Of a DNA stretch of 64,000 nt, positions 10,503 through 21,014 are shown piece after piece. A program made the position numbers and the translations under genes. Each line of letters starts with the position of its first letter. The first letter of the stretch is position 1. This DNA comes from Anniella stebbinsi (taxonomy: Eukaryota > Chordata > Lepidosauria > Squamata > Anniellidae): positions 201,617,810-201,681,809 of the forward strand of contig JARDYH010000002.1 of NCBI GenBank assembly GCA_029215795.1, written 5' to 3'. Below the pieces are notes generated by a model, which worked only from the letters and a program-made list of their open reading frames with translations, was not told where the DNA came from and did no database searches.

Positions 10503-10668
10503 TGCCTGTTTCGGACTTTGCCCGTTCAGGGATAAATCAAAAGAGAAACTAAAAATGGCAACCTCAGGGTGGGAGAACAGCAGGACAGGGATGACGTCAT
10601 GCAAGTCCAGCGCTGAGTAAGTGGACCAAAGACGCGGCGGGTGTGCATCAAACCGCCCGGTGATAAAC
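10503..10668 (+). repeat. Unclassified interspersed repeat, copy 2 of 2
   Basis: Inverted relative to 640-795 and similar over its length (TTCGGACTTTGCCCGTTCAG, AGAAACTAAAAA, GAGAACAGCA). Lies about 115 bp right of the solo LTR's target duplication. Function and boundaries unknown. Confidence 0.6.
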
Positions 10669-11069
10669 ACCTTTGTTTGTATTTTGCTTTGCTTCAACAG
10701 GCACTCCGAACTCTGTGGGCTGTGGGACTATTTGGGGGTTTCCATTCTCCAACTAGGTTTCTCTCCCCCCCACAAAAAAAGTGTTTTTGCTCTTGTTATA
10801 CTTCAGCGAACCTTGGGGTTCTCCCAAGCCTGCTGATTTCTCCCTCTTGAGCATGGTCGGCGCAGCTTTGGCTACAAAATGATCCACTCTTAGAGAATGA
10901 GATAATATAGAGGATTACAGACACTGTGGTTTGAAAGATCGTCACTCAGTAAGTGTATATGTAATGCTAACTGCAATATCAAAAACTTGAGAAGGGGTTG
11001 ACCATTTCTAATTATTAGTACTAGTACAGTATTTTACCCTTTCTCCCCTAGCAGCAGCAAAACAAGCAG
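10669..11069. other. No recognisable element
   Basis: Mixed sequence with a C7/A7 junction near 10766. Two overlapping 70-residue plus-strand frames have no motif. Confidence 0.4.
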
Positions 11070-11231
11070 GTGGTGAAGGTGAATGCTACCAAGGGGTACT
11101 AGTCCTGATGGCTATGTGCTACCTCCATTATCAGAGGCAGTAAGCCTATATACACCAGTTGCTGGGGAACATGGGCAGGAGGGTGCTGTTGCACCATGTC
11201 CTGCTTGTGGGTTCCTGGTTGACAGCTGATT
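11070..11231 (+). mobile_element. CR1/L3-type LINE fragment, left part (split)
   Basis: GGCTATGTGCTACCTCCATT, then GTTGCTGGGGAACATGG and GTGCTGTTGCACCATGTCCT match the reverse of 1530-1650. It stops at GACAGCTGAT, where the next LINE begins. The missing continuation (ATGCTGGACTAGATGG ...) is found at 12030-12099, so the element was split by a later insertion. Confidence 0.75.
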
Positions 11232-12029
11232 AATAATAATAATAATAATAATAATATCCTGCCTTTTTCCCAATGCTGGGACTCAAGGCGGCTTTACAGA
11301 TTAAAACATGTACAGTTAAAACAGATAGAGATATACAAAAATTTTAAAAGATAATTAAACATACTACAATATTAAAACATTTAAAACATTTAAAATATGA
11401 ATAATTTTTAAAAATCCAATTTATAAACAGTGTATAAGCAAAGCTCCAGACAACTCCCCAAAGGCCTGCCAGAAGAAAAAAGTTTTAGCCTGCCTCTGGA
11501 ATAGGCTGACCATATGAAAAGGAGGACAGGGCTCATATAACTTTAACAGTTGTAGAGAAAAGCGAATTTCAGCCAGTGTCATTTGTATGCAATTAGTTCC
11601 TGGTGAAATTCCCTCTTCATCACAACAGTTAAAGTTGCAGGGGCCCTGCCTTCTTTTGTATATGGTCACTCTAGTATAGTGCCTGCACCTTTAACAGTCG
11701 TGATGAAGAGGGAATTTCACCAGGAACTAATTGCATACAAATGACACCTGCTGAAATTCACTTTTCTCTACAAGTGTTAAAGTTATATGAGCCCTGTCCT
11801 CCTTTTCAGATGGTCAGCCTACTCTGGAAGCACAACAGGGAGAGAGCCAAATTAACTTCCCTGGGAAGGGAGTCCACCGAGAAGGCTCTCTCCCATGTTC
11901 CCACCAGACATGCCTGTGATGGTGGTGGGACTGAGAGAAGGGCCTCCCCTGAAGATCTCAGAGGCTCGTAAGGGAGAATACAGTCTTTCAGATAACCTGG
12001 ACCCAAGCCATATAGGTCTTTACAGGCTC
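11230..12029 (-). mobile_element. CR1/L2-type LINE 3' end, interrupted by a hAT-like element
   Basis: Minus strand: coding remnant (11830-12006, with 'SSGEALLSVPPPSQACLVGTWERAFSVDSLPREVNLALSLLCF'-type sequence), then 'RQAKTFFFWQAFGE' beyond the insertion, 3' UTR, CCGCCTTGAGTCCCAGCATT and a (TTA)n-type tail (11230-11255). Closely related to 37862-38320 and 39850-40329 on the plus strand. The hAT-like element at 11502-11821 sits within the coding remnant. Dead copy. Confidence 0.85.
11502..11821. mobile_element. hAT-like palindromic element (GACCATATG family), copy 3
   Basis: 320 bp, TAGGCTGACCATATGAAAAG to GATGGTCAGCCTA. Perfect 8-bp duplication CTCTGGAA at 11494-11501 and 11822-11829. It interrupts a LINE remnant, whose reading resumes on the other side, so both insertion and target site are clear. 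Inner sub-unit junction at GTATATGGTCACTCTA. Confidence 0.95.
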
Positions 12030-12099
12030 CTGTGTGGACAGAATGCTGGACTAGATGGACCCTTGGCCTGATCCAGCATGGCTGTTCTTATGTTCTTAA
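12030..12099 (+). mobile_element. CR1/L3-type LINE fragment, right part (split)
   Basis: ATGCTGGACTAGATGGACCC then TGATCCAGCATGGCTGTTCT and TATGTTCTTA: the 3' terminus that continues 11070-11231. Confidence 0.75.
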
Positions 12100-12104
12100 G
12101 CATG

Positions 12105-12450
12105 GGCCACTATATGCCATGAACTGCTTGCCCAATGTAAACCTGCCTGGGCTCTGCGGTCTATTTCTAAGACACTTTTCTGAGTCCCCATCACCATCAG
12201 AGGTTGGGCGGGTGGCCACAAGAGTGGGAGTCTTTTCAGCAGTAGCCTCTCAACTGGCAGGAGAGGCTGATTTATTTTAGTGGGCCTTTTCTAGATTCTG
12301 CTTTTAAATCAGATTTGACAGCTGCCGTTCTGACCTTCTGACTATTTCTTTTCATTCCTTCCAGTGATGTATTTTAATTGCAACTTTTATTATATTCATT
12401 GATATCCAGTTTAGTTGGCTGCCTTGATAATTTTTATAGATAAGATTGGA
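12105..12450 (+). mobile_element. CR1/L2-type LINE 3' end, degenerate
   Basis: AGTGGGAGTCTTTTCAGCAG reads like the 'ERTFSAVA' part of the LINE ORF2 end. The rest is a T-rich 3' region ending in GGCTGCCTTGATAATTTTTA. No clear tail. Confidence 0.5.
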
Positions 12451-12469
12451 TACAGACTAAGGGTGCAAT

Positions 12470-12595
12470 CCTAAGCATTTTTAGGCAGAAAAAAGTCCTA
12501 CATCTCCGAGCATGCCCTAGCCAGCTGGGGCATGCTGGGAGTTATAGGACCTTTTTCTGCCTAAACATGTATTGGATTGCATCCTCGGTTAATTG
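12470..12595. mobile_element. Palindromic MITE (AATCCTATGCATG termini, long form), copy 1
   Basis: Left AGGGTGCAATCCTAAGCATT, right ATTGGATTGCATCCT. The centre is near GCCAGCTGGGGCATGCTGGG, with mirrored AAAAAGTCCTAC / ATAGGACCTTTTT. Folds into a near-complete hairpin. Related to 28688-28819, and its ends resemble the shorter family at 45523-45613. Confidence 0.75.
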
Positions 12596-12611
12596 AACAT
12601 AGTCCTGATTG

Positions 12612-12712
12612 AAATTTATAGGGCAATCCCGTCATTTCTACTCAGATGTAAGACTCATTGAGTTCAATGGGACTTAATCCCAGGTGAGTATAGAATTGCA
12701 ACCTGAATTACT
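12612..12712. mobile_element. Short palindromic MITE (AATCCTATGCATG family)
   Basis: GGGCAATCCCGTCATTTCTA, CATTGAGTTCAATGGGACTT and AGGTGAGTATAGAATTGCAA follow the family consensus recurring in this window. Lies 17 bp from the related long-form element. Confidence 0.7.
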
Positions 12713-12741
12713 TTTCATATGGATTTCAATGGGGTTTAAGC

Positions 12742-13061
12742 TAGGCTGACCATATGAAAAGGAGGACAGGGCTCATGTAACTTTAAGAGTTGTAGAGAAA
12801 AGGGAATTTCAGCCAGTGTCATTTGTATGCAATTAGTTCCTGGTGAAATTCCCTCTTCATCACAACAGTTAAAGGTGCATGCACTATACTAGAGTGACCA
12901 TATACAAAAGAAGGCAGGGCCCCTGCAACTTTAACTGTTGTGATGAAGAGGGAATTTCACCAGGAACTAATTGCATACAAGTGACACTGGCTGAAATTCC
13001 CTTTTCTCTACAACTGTTGAAGTTACATGAGCCCTGTCCTCCTTTTCATATGGTCAGCCTA
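12742..13061. mobile_element. hAT-like palindromic element (GACCATATG family), copy 4
   Basis: 320 bp, TAGGCTGACCATATGAAAAG to ATATGGTCAGCCTA, with a perfect 8-bp duplication GTTTAAGC at 12734-12741 and 13062-13069. Differs from copies 2, 3 and 8 by scattered substitutions. No coding capacity. Confidence 0.95.
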
Positions 13062-13069
13062 GTTTAAGC

Positions 13070-14439
13070 TCAGCCAACAATCTGAAACTAACTGATATAG
13101 ATTATGCACATTGGACATGTGCAAAAACCTATCATTTGCCCAGCCCGTATGCTTCCTCCATCTAGACATTACCAGAACTCCCACATCACTGTGGTAATAT
13201 ATCTGGCCCAATTTTTCTTACTTGAAGATAAGGTGTTGCATTTTGGCATCTCCCAGTTGGATAGAAATCACACATGAGATACATTCATAACCTGTCATTA
13301 ATCCATTGCAAAAGAGTGGAACTCTTTGCCACCTGGTGTTTTCCCCATTTGGCCCATATTCCTGAAACTCCACTCCTGGATGAGTGCACCTTTCAGAAGG
13401 AGGCTTAAGTTATTCCTCTTTAAATCACCCAAGCCTTTCTGCAATTAGCAGTGTTTCCACAGTTGTTCAAATTAGGCTTGGCCATTTGAGGCATTTAATA
13501 CATATTCCCATTACAAGTGCTGTGATTAGAGGGAAGGTCAAAGAGTTTATGCTGTTGACACTGCCTCACAGAATACCAATTCTCAGCAGTACATTGCCAT
13601 GGAAACCTTGCATGTACACATTTGCCTGGGTTTTGCTTCTTAATGGCCATCCCCCCTACTTAAGCCCTTGAAGATTTTGTACATTCCATGAAACGCTAAC
13701 TGTGTGTTCTTTTCATAACATGTCCAGAAGCTAATAAAACTAAGTGCAGAGCACAGCACGGCTGAGGTAAGGTGCCCGCCACTTATGCGACTTATTTAGT
13801 GTTTGAGCCTGATGCTCGCTCGGGGCTATCTTTAAAAATTTTAACAGTTTAAGCAGCATGGAATATTTTGATTGGCTCCATTGCTATGCATTAACCACAG
13901 TTCGCGCTATGAACTTCACACTACTTGCCCTTTTTCTGCACATTAGGAAAACCACTTCTGCCATTTTTTCCTTTGGTAGCATGAGAGAAAACATCTCTCG
14001 AGTGGTGAAGCATTATTCTGGTTCTTGTCTTCTTTAACCATGAATGAGATGGAAGTTGTAAATCCCTGCTTGAAAGGATGTCTGGACATAGGATCTACAC
14101 AGATGTTTTGGCAGTGATTGGATGAGATAATAGGGGGTTCACACATGCCCCTCCACAGGTTCAATGAATGAGAGGAGGGATTCTCGAGGCCATGCAGACC
14201 AGACCCACTCACTGCCACAACCATGTGCTACCTCCCTTCCTTCCCTGACCGACATCTTAAGAAGATCTCCATACATCCAAATGTATGCACAGAATTCTCC
14301 TTCACTTAAGGAGGAAATCTGATGGGGAGCATCCCTCTACAAATTCTTTCAATGCATGGAGTGAATCATGTGTACCCTTACTAATTGGTACCTGTACACA
14401 TGTCCCCCTCCATGAACTGAGCCAGAGAATTGTATAAAA
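13070..14439. other. No recognisable element
   Basis: About 1.4 kb without identified repeats. An AATAAAAC near 13734 and a pyrimidine/GC block at 13740-13830 could belong to an old LTR, but no paired termini with a target duplication were found. The short open frames have no motifs. Confidence 0.35.
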
Positions 14440-14628
14440 CTTCATTTTAACAGCTTAAGTTGAGGTTTAACTGACTTTGTGGCCAAGCTTAACAGTTTAA
14501 AATGTTTTAAATGTCAGCTGTTTTATGTTTATGGTTTTAAATATTGTATATTGTCTTTTTAGTGTTCAATCTTTTAATTTTTGTAAACCGCCCAGAGAGC
14601 TTCAGTTATGGGGCAGTATATAAATGTA

Positions 14629-14670
<42 letters not shown>

Positions 14671-14671
14671 C
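14440..14671 (+). mobile_element. CR1/L2-type LINE 3' end with (TAA)n tail
   Basis: TTAACAGCTTAAGTTGAGG, the 3' UTR, AACCGCCCAGAGAGCTTCAG and a (TAA)n tail at 14627-14670. Same subfamily as 3323-3617 and 4807-5103 but on the plus strand and more truncated. Confidence 0.85.
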
Positions 14672-14767
14672 AGTTAAGGCACCTCTGTGAAGCCTGAAAT
14701 CATTTTGCATACATTCAGCAGTCAAGGGGACTGTTCAGAAGAGTCCCTTCTATGGGTAAAAGTCAAT

Positions 14768-15276
14768 GGCTCAGTTCGGACGACATATTAAGCAACGGAG
14801 GAGGGAGGGAACAATCGTCAGTTGTGTTGCTTATTGTGTCGTCTGGAGGGCAACATACAATGCACACACAACTGACAGTACGTTAATCAGGCACTTTAAA
14901 CAATGGAGCGAAACAACGGGCTTGCACGTTGTTTAGCCCGAAGCCCCGTTGTTTAAAGTGTCGTCCGAATTCAACCCCCCCTCTCTCCGTGGACTATTCT
15001 GTTTCGGAATAGAGTTCTGCTGCACAGAGCAGCCAAAAAACCCCGGCCGCTCTATGCAGCCGGCAGCACTCATGGTGCCTGCTGGGATACAGCTGGAGGA
15101 CACAGGGAGGAGAGGCTGCAACCAAAATGGCCACCGCAAGTTCGTAGCAGCCGGGGCATTTGCCAGTTCCAAGCAGCGCTGACTGCAGCATGTCGTCTGT
15201 GAAGCTCCTCCTGCCTAACGCACGGTCAGTATGCTATTTACCCCTCCGTTGCTTAATATGTCGTCCGAACTGAGCC
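14768..15276. mobile_element. Harbinger-like palindromic element (TTCGGACGACA family), copy 1
   Basis: Left end GGCTCAGTTCGGACGACATA and right end TATGTCGTCCGAACTGAGCC are exact inverted repeats, extending to TTAAGCAAC/GTTGCTTAA. Internal copies of GTGTTGCTTATTGTGTCGTC and TGTTTAAAGTGTCGTCCGAA show nested mirrored sub-units. The GC-rich core (CTGGGATACAGCTGGAGGAC) is shared in rearranged form with 53578-54525 and 57806-58292. No transposase. Flanks show no convincing duplication. Confidence 0.8.
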
Positions 15277-15866
15277 AGTGTGTCTTCACATCTCATGAAG
15301 TAAAAGTGTTAGGCCTGAGGTAAAGATTCTGGTGACAGCATTTCTGTGGTGGAGAGTGTTGCCTGCTGTGGTAAAGGCCTTACTGTAAAGATATTCTCAC
15401 TGGTAAATAGACAGGAACACCACACCACCCACAAAACCTGCACATTGACATAGACACACAATTGGGAAACCAACTGTGTGGAAAATTCTGCATATACTGC
15501 TCAACACGCAAAAGCTTCCCTACTGCAAACATCTGTGTTAACACATGGACATCATGACCCCACTTCCCTTTCAAAGGTGAGGAGTGCATGATGGGAGCTA
15601 TTGCCATCAGCTGATCTAGTAACAAGAGAATACATAAAGTTTGTGGAGACCCATGCAAGCAGTCTCTCATCCAGCCTTGGCCATCTGGACCTGTTACTTC
15701 CATTGTGTTATTTAATAGAAGGTATGCTAAGGATACAGAAAGATTTGCCTTTCAGAGGAAGATAAAACCATTTCACAAATCTATAATTGCAAGTTACTGA
15801 AAAGCCAACTATTCCCATTCCACCTGTGTGAACATCCCCAATACTCAGCCAAAGGATGCTATGGTC
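15277..15866. other. No recognisable element
   Basis: No repeat family recognised. Frames of about 107 residues or less, without motifs. Confidence 0.4.
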
Positions 15867-15874
15867 AGAGAGCA

Positions 15875-16008
15875 GGGCAGGATCTACACTACTGCTTTAA
15901 AATAGTTTATAACAGTAGTGACAACTGTTGGGGCCGAGGACACGCTCCATATACAGTTTCCAAGCCGTTTTCAAGGTGTCATATCCTGCTTGGTGTAGAT
16001 CTAGCCCA
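15875..16008. mobile_element. Palindromic MITE (AGATCTACACCA family), copy 1
   Basis: Left GGGCAGGATCTACACTACTG, right TGGTGTAGATCTAGCCCA. Inner ACTGCTTTAAAATAGTTTAT, TGTTGGGGCC and GGTGTCATATCCTGCTTGGT are shared with 23644-23785 and 50304-50452. Flanks AGAGAGCA and AGAGTGCT agree at 6 of 8 bases, suggesting hAT-like insertion. 134 bp, no coding. Confidence 0.75.
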
Positions 16009-16016
16009 AGAGTGCT

Positions 16017-16690
16017 GTGGAAAGATGCTTGCAAAGCAAATAATTCCACTACTGTTAAGCAAGGAGGATTTATCTTGGCCATTAGTAAGCAGCACAGATA
16101 TTCTTCAAAGTTATAATGAATACACACACACATACACACACAACATTATACTTTGAAAAGAGGATTATGGGAAGAGAGAAAAACCAAGCAGCTCCAAAGT
16201 TTTGTGGAGCTTTTGTGGGGAGGCGGCTCAGTCCATCATTCCTTCTCTGAAAATGAGAAAATGCTGGTAGGTTCTACTATTTGAGTGTTATTAAATGCTT
16301 TGGCTAAGTGAATTTCAGTTCCAATGTAGCAAACAAAAACAAAAACAGCAGCATAAAATCCTTTGGCTTTTATGGGTCAAGCCCAATGCTCAGAGTCTGA
16401 ACTGGCACTAAGCTGAACATCCCAGCAGTGAAATCAGGTTCATTCTTGCAAGAAGTGACTGTTAAATTAGAGAAATCTACACAATAAGAATATATTTTCT
16501 CAGTATATAGGCTATATTCATTTTTTTATTTCCCATGATGGTCAACGGGAGGCAGGAAGCTTCGGGATCCGAATCTCACCTCCGCTTCAGTACCCAAGCC
16601 AAGGTGGGCGGCCTCCAAATCAATTCAAGCAAACTCAAGCTATTTCCCAAAGCACTGAATCAAGGTCTGAGTTGACTCTTCTGGTCAGTG
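16017..16690. other. No recognisable element
   Basis: A short CA-rich tract lies at 16123-16142. No family identified. Confidence 0.4.
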
Positions 16691-16755
16691 CACACCTCTC
16701 CCTGGGATGTTTTGCATGCAAAGCATGTTCTCTGTCACTGAGGTATATCTTTAAT
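16691..16755 (-). mobile_element. tRNA-Ala-type SINE head, fragment
   Basis: The minus strand reads CTCAGTGACAGAGAACATGC followed by TTTGCATGCAAAACATCCCA, the A-box to anticodon-arm part of the SINE that is more complete at 27357-27575. The rest is unrecognisable. Confidence 0.5.
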
Positions 16756-17284
16756 GGGATGGGTCCAGGTCCTGGCTCAGTGGTTTTTTCAAGTAGCCAT
16801 GGGCCATGCAGCTCCCCATCATTGGTGAGTCTTGGTGTCCTATACCAGATTAGAATATTTGTCCTTGGACCTGTTGGGAATATTGCAACTTCATCTGCAA
16901 GTTACTGGAAGGGTGCATTGATGCAGTTGTTAATTCATGGGAACGTTGACCACAGCTAGCCTTAGAATCTCTATAGCCCTCAATGTCGTTTTCTGTGATT
17001 TCTTCCTTCTGCTCCTCTCCCCTCCTCTGACATCAACCATTGCTGGGAACACATGTATTTGCTCTCTCACTCCTACTGGTGTAGTGGAACTCAAAATGGA
17101 CTGAACAAACTCTTTTGAAACTCTATATTGTACCTGCATTGTATATGCAAGAATACTTGTGAATAAAATTATTGTTCTAAGATAGCCGGTGTGCATGCGG
17201 GACTAGTAAATGCTCATTCTGTGTTGCCTTTTTGCTTTATTGCTGCTAATTATCTTTCTAACAGGAAGTATCATTACTAAATAA
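16756..17284. other. No recognisable element; LTR-like polyadenylation region
   Basis: GTGAATAAAATTATTGTTCT at 17159 resembles an LTR polyadenylation region, but I found no TG...CA termini with a matching duplication. Left unassigned. Confidence 0.3.
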
Positions 17285-17430
17285 TTCCATTAGGACCAGC
17301 AGCAGCTCTCCAGGAGTCTCAGGCAGAGGTCTTTCACAAGACCTGCTACCTAATCCTTTCTACCATGAGGTGCCAGGGATTGAATATGGGACCTTCTACG
17401 TACCCACCACCTCTGACCTATGGTCCCTCC
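17285..17430 (-). mobile_element. tRNA-Ala-type SINE, diverged
   Basis: Minus strand: GGGACCATAGGTCAGAGGTG (A-box region), AAGGTCCCATATTCAATCCC (B-box region), TGGCACCTCA, then CCTCTGCCTGAGACTCCTGG and GAGCTGCTGCTGGTC. The order matches 27357-27575. Confidence 0.65.
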
Positions 17431-17973
17431 CTATATTGCTTGCCTTACAGTGAATATCAGTTCAGATGAACACTTTTATGCTTGTAATTCATCATTACAG
17501 TGCTAACAATGTGCTAGATGCTGTAGAGAGCTCAGAAATTGCATGGTCTCTGTACTGCATAGGTCGGCATGAACAAGAAAGGAAAGAGGGGAGAAATGTT
17601 CGCGAATGACAGTGAGTAATGGGGACAACTTGTCAGGAGTGACGGAGAAGTTAAAAATAAGCTAGGGTGTGTGAGGAAAGCTTTTGTTAAATACTGAGTC
17701 TTGGGGAAGAGTTTGTAAGAGAAGCGGGGAAGTAGCTTAGTGAATTGAGAGAGGGACATTTCCACCTAAGCCTTGTTGCTAACAACAGCCCGTGTCTATT
17801 GAACATTCTGAATCTGAATAAATGGAAGAAAGAAGAAACCATCCTCTCTCTTTCTCCCCGCCCCCCACCTTTTTTTGTGGTTTCTGAAAAATTGCTTTTA
17901 ATTTTGTTCCACATTTAGGTGACTTTTAGTTCCACATTTAGGTGACTTTTCCAAAACAACCCTCAGTTACAAG

Positions 17974-17975
<2 letters not shown>
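17431..17975. other. No recognisable element
   Basis: Contains two consecutive copies of TTCCACATTTAGGTGACTTT (17908-17950), a local 23-bp duplication. Otherwise nothing identified. Confidence 0.4.

Positions 17976-18024
<49 letters not shown>
17976..18024. repeat. (TC)n microsatellite
   Basis: About 24 uninterrupted TC units. Confidence 0.95.
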
Positions 18025-18027
<3 letters not shown>

Positions 18028-18308
18028 TGTCTGCCTGTCTATCTTCTTCCATAACCCAAGGACTAAAGCAGATGATGCAAAGTGGAGTAAAAAGAAAATG
18101 CCCCATAAGCACTGAAGTGGGAAGGGGGGGTAACGTCTTTGGATTCATTTCACACAGCTCTGTAGTGGTGCCTCAGCTTCAAAGGCTTTCATTTTTTACA
18201 AGAGAATTAGGGGTGGGGGGAACCCAAATTGAAATCATCGTATCTATCTATCTACATCCATAATGTACATCACACTTAGAAAGGACTAAAGCAGACAATC
18301 AAGCTTTC

Positions 18309-18343
<35 letters not shown>

Positions 18344-18984
18344 TAAAGTTTCTGACATTGAAGTGGGGAAGGGGAGTTAAATCTTTGGATGCACTTCACA
18401 CAGCTTGAAAGACTTTCATTTTGTACAACAGAATGAAAAAAATCAAATCAGTATGAATCAGCGGCTGTGCCAGGAGGTGAAGATATTAAAGTCTGATAGT
18501 AAAAATGGTGTATACAGACTTACAGAGGATGCAAAAAACATGCAACTGTGCTTCGAAGTTAATAAATTCAAGTGATTGTGACATAATATACTGTGTTACT
18601 ATAAGTGTAGTGATCATGAGAATAGGAAGATGGTACATCCAGATAAATTGCTCTGGAATAAACAGACAGGTTCACATAGCATCATGGAAACTACAGGCAA
18701 TGATTAACGTAAGTTAGTGACAGAATACTCATTTTTCAGTCCATGGATAAATATTTGTTTGGTCTTGGTCACTTGTTATCTAACATAAAATAATTTTATA
18801 TCTGGAAAAAAATTAAAACATATGTATTTCTTTTTGGAGGGGATCCCTAGATCATTGTACTCTCTGAAGCCCTTTGAAGTAAGCAGATGCCAGGTTATTT
18901 TAGCAAAATACCATCCTGCAAGTGTTGAGAACCATTTTTTCTTTGGAGTGCCACTTTCCCTTGAGGTAATTGGTTGGGGGCAGC
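18025..18984. other. Duplicated unique-looking block plus (TTA)n
   Basis: Segments around 18055-18200 and 18280-18420 resemble each other ('GGACTAAAGCAGA', 'TGAAGTGGG(A)AGGGG', 'TTTGGAT...TTCACACAGCT', 'TTTCATTTT...TACAA'), so an old local duplication is likely. A (TTA)n run lies at 18309-18339 and a short (TATC)n at 18240-18253. No gene seen. Confidence 0.5.
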
Positions 18985-19231
18985 ATGCTGGCAGTGAGCA
19001 GGGCCAAAGGCAGTGGTGGGTGGAGCCAGAGCCAAAAGTGGGCAGGGCCACCCTTCTCCCTCTCTCTTTCTCTGCCACCCCCTTCTCTCCCTCCCTTCCT
19101 CTTCTTCCCAATCCTGCCCAGCAACTGCTGGGGGAGGAATAGATCACTCCTGCCAGAAGTCTGAGCTGGTCACTTGCAGAGCTTTAAAATTAGGCTTTTG
19201 AAATTAGGCTGAGGGCCACAGGTTGCCCACC
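18985..19231. mobile_element. GGGGTG-type non-autonomous element fragment
   Basis: GCAGTGGTGGGTGGAGCCAG, CCAAAAGTGGGCAGGGCC and the right end GAGGGCCACAGGTTGCCCAC CT resemble the family delimited at 25149-25381 and 47580-47885. The left end is unclear. Confidence 0.45.
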
Positions 19232-19530
19232 TAGGGATGTTGGAGAAATCCAAAATAGGCTGAAACGAGTCCAGCTATCTTGTAATCTGCTCCACAGATT
19301 TCGCACCGAATTGCATCTGTGCGTCAGGCTAATTCCATTTACATGCAGTTTTAAGTGGGGGGAAATTGAAATAATTCATAGGCAAGTTACATGAAGAACA
19401 TTATCATAAATCATTATCACAATCATAAATTCTTTTAGTTGTTTTGTAAATACTTCCACAACCTGCTGCGAAATTATTTGAGTCATTTTCTGAGAGGGAA
19501 AAAAAAATATCCGAATTCGTGAGTTTGCAA
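19232..19530. mobile_element. AGGGATG-type hAT-like element, partial
   Basis: Starts TAGGGATGTTGGAGAAATCC, like the ends of 32141-32484. The middle (AATTCCATTTACATGCAG) fits, but a matching right end is absent. Confidence 0.45.
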
Positions 19531-20179
19531 ACCACGGACCTCAAAACCCACCCAATCCATGGAACTCACACAGAATGGATTAGGTACAATCCAAACTTCC
19601 CTACGCCCACCCCAGCTATAACTAATGACCACTACATCAGGCTTATGTTGCCACAATATTGTAAAAAAAATACTGTGCATGAATCCTGCCAACAATGTTT
19701 CCCACTCTGTCCACACAAGCTGTTCAGGTCTCTTCTCAGTCTCACTTGTCTCTCTACAGACAACCAACAAGCCATCCAACACATACAGAGACAAAGGTAT
19801 GTCTCTCCTCTCGCCTGTGCAGACAAGAAGTGAGGGCTAGAGCAGAGGCAGCAATGAGTAAGAAGACAGCTATTCCACAATGGAACTGCTGCCTTCCCAT
19901 CTTGTTCATGCCAACTCCCTCTGCCTTTCAAGCTGCACAGCAGACAAAGGAGTGCAACTTTCCCCATGATTAGCCTTCCCCATGCTGTGTATGACTGCAA
20001 CTGTCACATTTCTGCCTGCTATGCACTCTAAGCTCCTAACAAACAAAATCAGGGAAATCCCCAGTGGAAACCCTGGCTTCCAACTTGTCAGTGTTGTTCT
20101 GCTTTAGGCCTCACTTAGGAGACTTAGAAATTATTCTAACCTCTCCTGAGCCCACATAACTACTTTTCTATCAACGTTA
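19531..20179. other. No recognisable element
   Basis: Several overlapping frames of 70-122 residues on both strands, none with a motif or with bias to one frame. I see no gene. Confidence 0.4.
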
Positions 20180-20312
20180 TCCACAGAATCAAAGTAATAA
20201 ATTACAGGATATTGGGAAGTGGTACCGCAACACGTTGTAAACTACCCAGTATGTTTCAGCTATAGAAATGTAATAAATAAATGAATGAATACGTTGCATA
20301 AATAAATAAATA
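20180..20312 (+). mobile_element. CR1/L2-type LINE 3' tip, degenerate
   Basis: TTGTAAACTACCCAGTATGT, TTCAGCTATAGAAATGTAAT, then two TAAA/TGAA tail segments. Only the last about 100 bp can be recognised. Confidence 0.5.
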
Positions 20313-20437
20313 GTACAAATGGTGAAAAGTGATCAAATGTGTTTAGATATAGTTCTAACATGATAATTTGAACTGGAATTCCATTATGGAAACTCTTTGG
20401 TTATTGTGATACAGATATAGAAGTAGACATAATAGAG

Positions 20438-20472
20438 ATAGATAGATTCTATCTATCTATCTATCTATCTCT

Positions 20473-20508
<36 letters not shown>
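20438..20508. repeat. (GATA)/(TATC)n palindrome plus (CA)n
   Basis: GAGATAGATAGATTCTATCT begins a GATA run that turns into TATC at 20448-20471, so the arms are self-complementary; a (CA)n run follows at 20476-20508. Confidence 0.9.
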
Positions 20509-20509
<1 letters not shown>

Positions 20510-20544
20510 ACGTGGTCCACAACTGAAGATTTTCCATTTATATA

Positions 20545-20692
20545 TATGTTTATATTGTATGTTATTCTGTGTTTTTAGATTGTGCCTTGTTTTATATATT
20601 TTAAAATGATTTCATGGTTTTAATTTTTGTGAACCGCCCAGAGAGCTTCGGCTATGGGGCGGTATAAAAATGCAATAAATAAATAAATAAAA
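20545..20692 (+). mobile_element. CR1/L2-type LINE 3' end with (TAAA)n tail
   Basis: T-rich 3' UTR, GAACCGCCCAGAGAGCTTCG, CTATGGGGCGGTATAAAAAT and a TAAA tail that abuts the next hAT-like element. Confidence 0.85.
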
Positions 20693-20694
20693 TG

Positions 20695-21014
20695 TGGGCT
20701 GACCAGATCAAATACAGGTCAGGGCTCATGTAACTTTAACAGTTGTAGAGAAAAGGGAATTTCAGCCATTGTCATTTGATTGCAATTAGTTCCTGGTGAT
20801 ATTCCCTCTTTATCACAACAGTTAAAGGTGCAGGCACTATACTAGAGTGACCATATACAAAAGAAGGCAGGCCCCCTCCAGCTTTAACTGTTGTGATGAA
20901 GAGGGAATTTCACCAGGAACTAACTGCATACAAATGACACTGGCTGAAATTCCCTTTTCCCTACAACTGTTAAAGTTACATGAGCCCTGACCTGGATTTT
21001 ATCTGGTCACCCTA
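20695..21014. mobile_element. hAT-like palindromic element (GACCATATG family), copy 5
   Basis: Left end TGGGCTGACCAGATCAAATA is diverged; right end TTTTATCTGGTCACCCTA. The inner halves match the 320-bp copies. It sits at the end of the TAAA tail of the preceding LINE. No clean 8-bp duplication, probably because the target was low-complexity. Confidence 0.8.

Noticed and set aside
13660..13830. Possible LTR 3' part with AATAAAAC
   Set aside because: No boundaries or duplication found.
16879..17190. Possible LTR (TGTTGGGA ... AATAAAATTATTG)
   Set aside because: No terminal pair with a matching target duplication could be found.
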